Below are positions 5,034-6,244 of a stretch of DNA of 6,244 nucleotides, in pieces (within the stretch, counting starts at the first letter, position 1; the number at the start of each line of letters is the position of its first letter). The DNA is taken from contig JACQPZ010000183.1 in assembly GCA_016207265.1 (NCBI GenBank), forward strand, positions 1 through 6,244, read 5' to 3'. The translations under genes were made by a program, and so were the position numbers. The notes under the pieces are model-generated. The model did not search any database, was not told the origin of the DNA, and saw only the letters and a program-made list of their open reading frames with translations. Origin of the DNA: Candidatus Latescibacterota bacterium (lineage in GTDB: Bacteria; Eisenbacteria; RBG-16-71-46; SZUA-252).

Positions 5034-6244
5034 CTAGAGCTTCGACTCGCCCTTCACGGGCGTGATGGTCGATTCAACGGAGTGCGTGAGCCAACGCTCG
5101 GCCGCCACCCGAACGCTCTCGGGGGTCAGGCTGAGGAGCGATTCCTCGAACCGGCGCAGGTAATCGTACCCGACGCCGGACACCTCGAACTGGGACATGG
5201 CGCGGGCACGGGCGAGCGGATCGTTCTGATTCTGGAACGTGCCGTTCTGCACACGCTTGAGCTGCGTGTTCCATTCGCCCTCGTCGAGAGGCGTCGTCTT
5301 GAGCCGCGCCATCACTTCGGCGACGCTGTCGCGGGCGGCCGGCGCGTTGGCCGGCGTGGCGGCGAGGTAGACGGCGATCGAGGAGCGCTTCGGGTAGGGG
5401 GCGTAGATCACCCCCACCGCGGTCGCAAGCCCTGACTGAGGCAGCCAGAAGGTGATGGGCGACCGGTCCGCAGACGCGAGGTAGGATTCGATGATCTTGA
5501 ACGCCGCGTGATCGGGAAGATCCTCGTTGCCGGGTGCCGGGTAGCCGAACGCGAGACAGGCCGCGCGAATCTCCCGCTCTGCCGTCACGCTCGTATCCGC
5601 GCCGAGCGGAATCGGATCTCCGGAGGAGGGTCGGGGCCGCTCGCCGCGCGGGGCCGACGCGAACGCCTTCTCGAGGTGGGCGAGCACCTTCTTGCCGTCG
5701 AAGTTCCCCACGAAACAGACCGCCATGTTTTCGCCCACGAATAGCTTCTGGTGGAGCGCGACAACGTCCTTCCGGCGGCAATCCGCGATTCCGGAGACCG
5801 TGCCGGCCACGGGCCGCTCCAGCGGGCTGCCGCGATACATCGCGGCGAGGAAACCGCTGTACGCGGCCTTGAGGGGGCTCTCCTGCTCCTCCGCAGCCGC
5901 CGTGAGGGCGCGCCGCCGCGTCCCCTCGATCGCGGTGTCCGGGAATGACGGATGAAGCACCACCTCTGCCAGGAGGTCGATCGCCTGGTCCGTCTGCTCC
6001 CGGCTCCCGCTGATCGCGATCTGGCCGAGATCGGGACCCGCTCCGCTCTCGAGCCGCACGCCCGCGGCGAGGATCCGCAACGCAAGCTCCGCGGGCCGAT
6101 ACATCTCCGTCCCCGCCGTGAGCGCCTTGATGAGCACCTGGGTGCGGCCGGCGTCGTCGATCGACTCGTAGACGGTGCCCATGCGAAGCGCAACGGCCCC
6201 CGCCACGCGCTCGCTCGTCCGCTGCTCCTGAACGAGGAGGGTCA
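5034..6244 (-). CDS. M16 (insulinase-like) peptidase homologue, non-catalytic type, 5'-truncated
   Basis: This reading frame is open to the window edge; the true start lies beyond 6244. Codons upstream of the internal GTG at 6206 encode TLLVQEQRTSERVAG, which fits the strand at the start of an M16 domain, so 6206 is not the start. Numbering from that GTG, the protein shows AGRTQVLIKALTAGTEMY (19-36) where active members have the HxxEH zinc motif; here it is QVLIK. EEQESPLKAA (106-115), RPVAGTVSGI (131-140), the second-subdomain start KDVVALHQKLFVGENM (146-161) and a C-terminal M16 half (about 195-390) follow. Active M16 enzymes often pair a catalytic subunit with a non-catalytic one encoded next door, so this may be the second member of such a pair, with the partner off-window. 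Envelope or periplasmic location is likely but no signal peptide can be seen because the N-terminus is missing. Confidence 0.85.
   Translation of the reverse strand, partial: TLLVQEQRTSERVAGAVALRMGTVYESIDDAGRTQVLIKALTAGTEMYRPAELALRILAAGVRLESGAGPDLGQIAISGSREQTDQAIDLLAEVVLHPSFPDTAIEGTRRRALTAAAEEQESPLKAAYSGFLAAMYRGSPLERPVAGTVSGIADCRRKDVVALHQKLFVGENMAVCFVGNFDGKKVLAHLEKAFASAPRGERPRPSSGDPIPLGADTSVTAEREIRAACLAFGYPAPGNEDLPDHAAFKIIESYLASADRSPITFWLPQSGLATAVGVIYAPYPKRSSIAVYLAATPANAPAARDSVAEVMARLKTTPLDEGEWNTQLKRVQNGTFQNQNDPLARARAMSQFEVSGVGYDYLRRFEESLLSLTPESVRVAAERWLTHSVESTITPVKGESKL

Noticed and set aside
6204..6206. GTG at 6206 as the start of the M16 gene
   Set aside because: The frame stays open to the window edge, and the upstream residues fit the M16 domain start, so this is an internal valine codon.

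Overview
The window is a dense, GC-rich bacterial chromosomal segment. Every convincing gene lies on the minus strand, so transcription runs from high to low coordinates. In that direction the order is: a 5'-truncated M16-family (insulinase-like) peptidase homologue; an M50 site-2-type membrane metalloprotease; tryptophanyl-tRNA synthetase (trpS); the condensin subunits scpA and scpB; a 23S rRNA pseudouridine synthase (rluB-like); and a histidinol-phosphate aminotransferase family gene (hisC). The order M50 protease, trpS, scpA, scpB, rluB is, from memory, a recurrent housekeeping neighbourhood in several high-GC lineages (deltaproteobacterial groups and uncultured phyla such as Eisenbacteria or Gemmatimonadota-like bacteria). 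The phylum cannot be fixed from this sequence alone. No RNA gene, mobile element, CRISPR array or defence island is visible.

Layout. 5034-6244 holds the M16 homologue, open at the window edge. 4994-5033 is the only intergenic gap of note (40 nt), with a small hairpin and a strong ribosome binding site. From 4993 down to 6 the genes overlap or nearly touch: M50/trpS share the four bases CTGA, trpS/scpA are linked through two successive ATGA overlaps around a 7-codon mini-ORF, scpA/scpB are 5 nt apart or overlap by ATGA, scpB/rluB overlap by 11 nt, and rluB/hisC overlap as TGATG. This looks like one translationally coupled polycistron. No promoter or intrinsic terminator was recognised inside the window.

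How the genes work together. ScpA and ScpB form the kleisin and winged-helix parts of the SMC-ScpAB condensin that compacts and segregates the chromosome; smc is not in the window. TrpS charges tRNA-Trp and RluB modifies 23S rRNA, so both serve translation. The M50 and M16 proteins are proteolysis-related and probably act at the membrane or envelope. HisC is a PLP aminotransferase for histidine or possibly aromatic amino-acid synthesis. The link is shared expression rather than one pathway.

I found no new system. The details most worth following are: trpS appears to start with CTG; TrpS carries a [4Fe-4S]-type cysteine motif whose fourth cysteine is replaced by Asp; a 20-nt imperfect duplication of the scpA start creates a 7-codon ORF; and the M16 homologue has lost its zinc-binding motif and possibly the partner R/Y motif as well.
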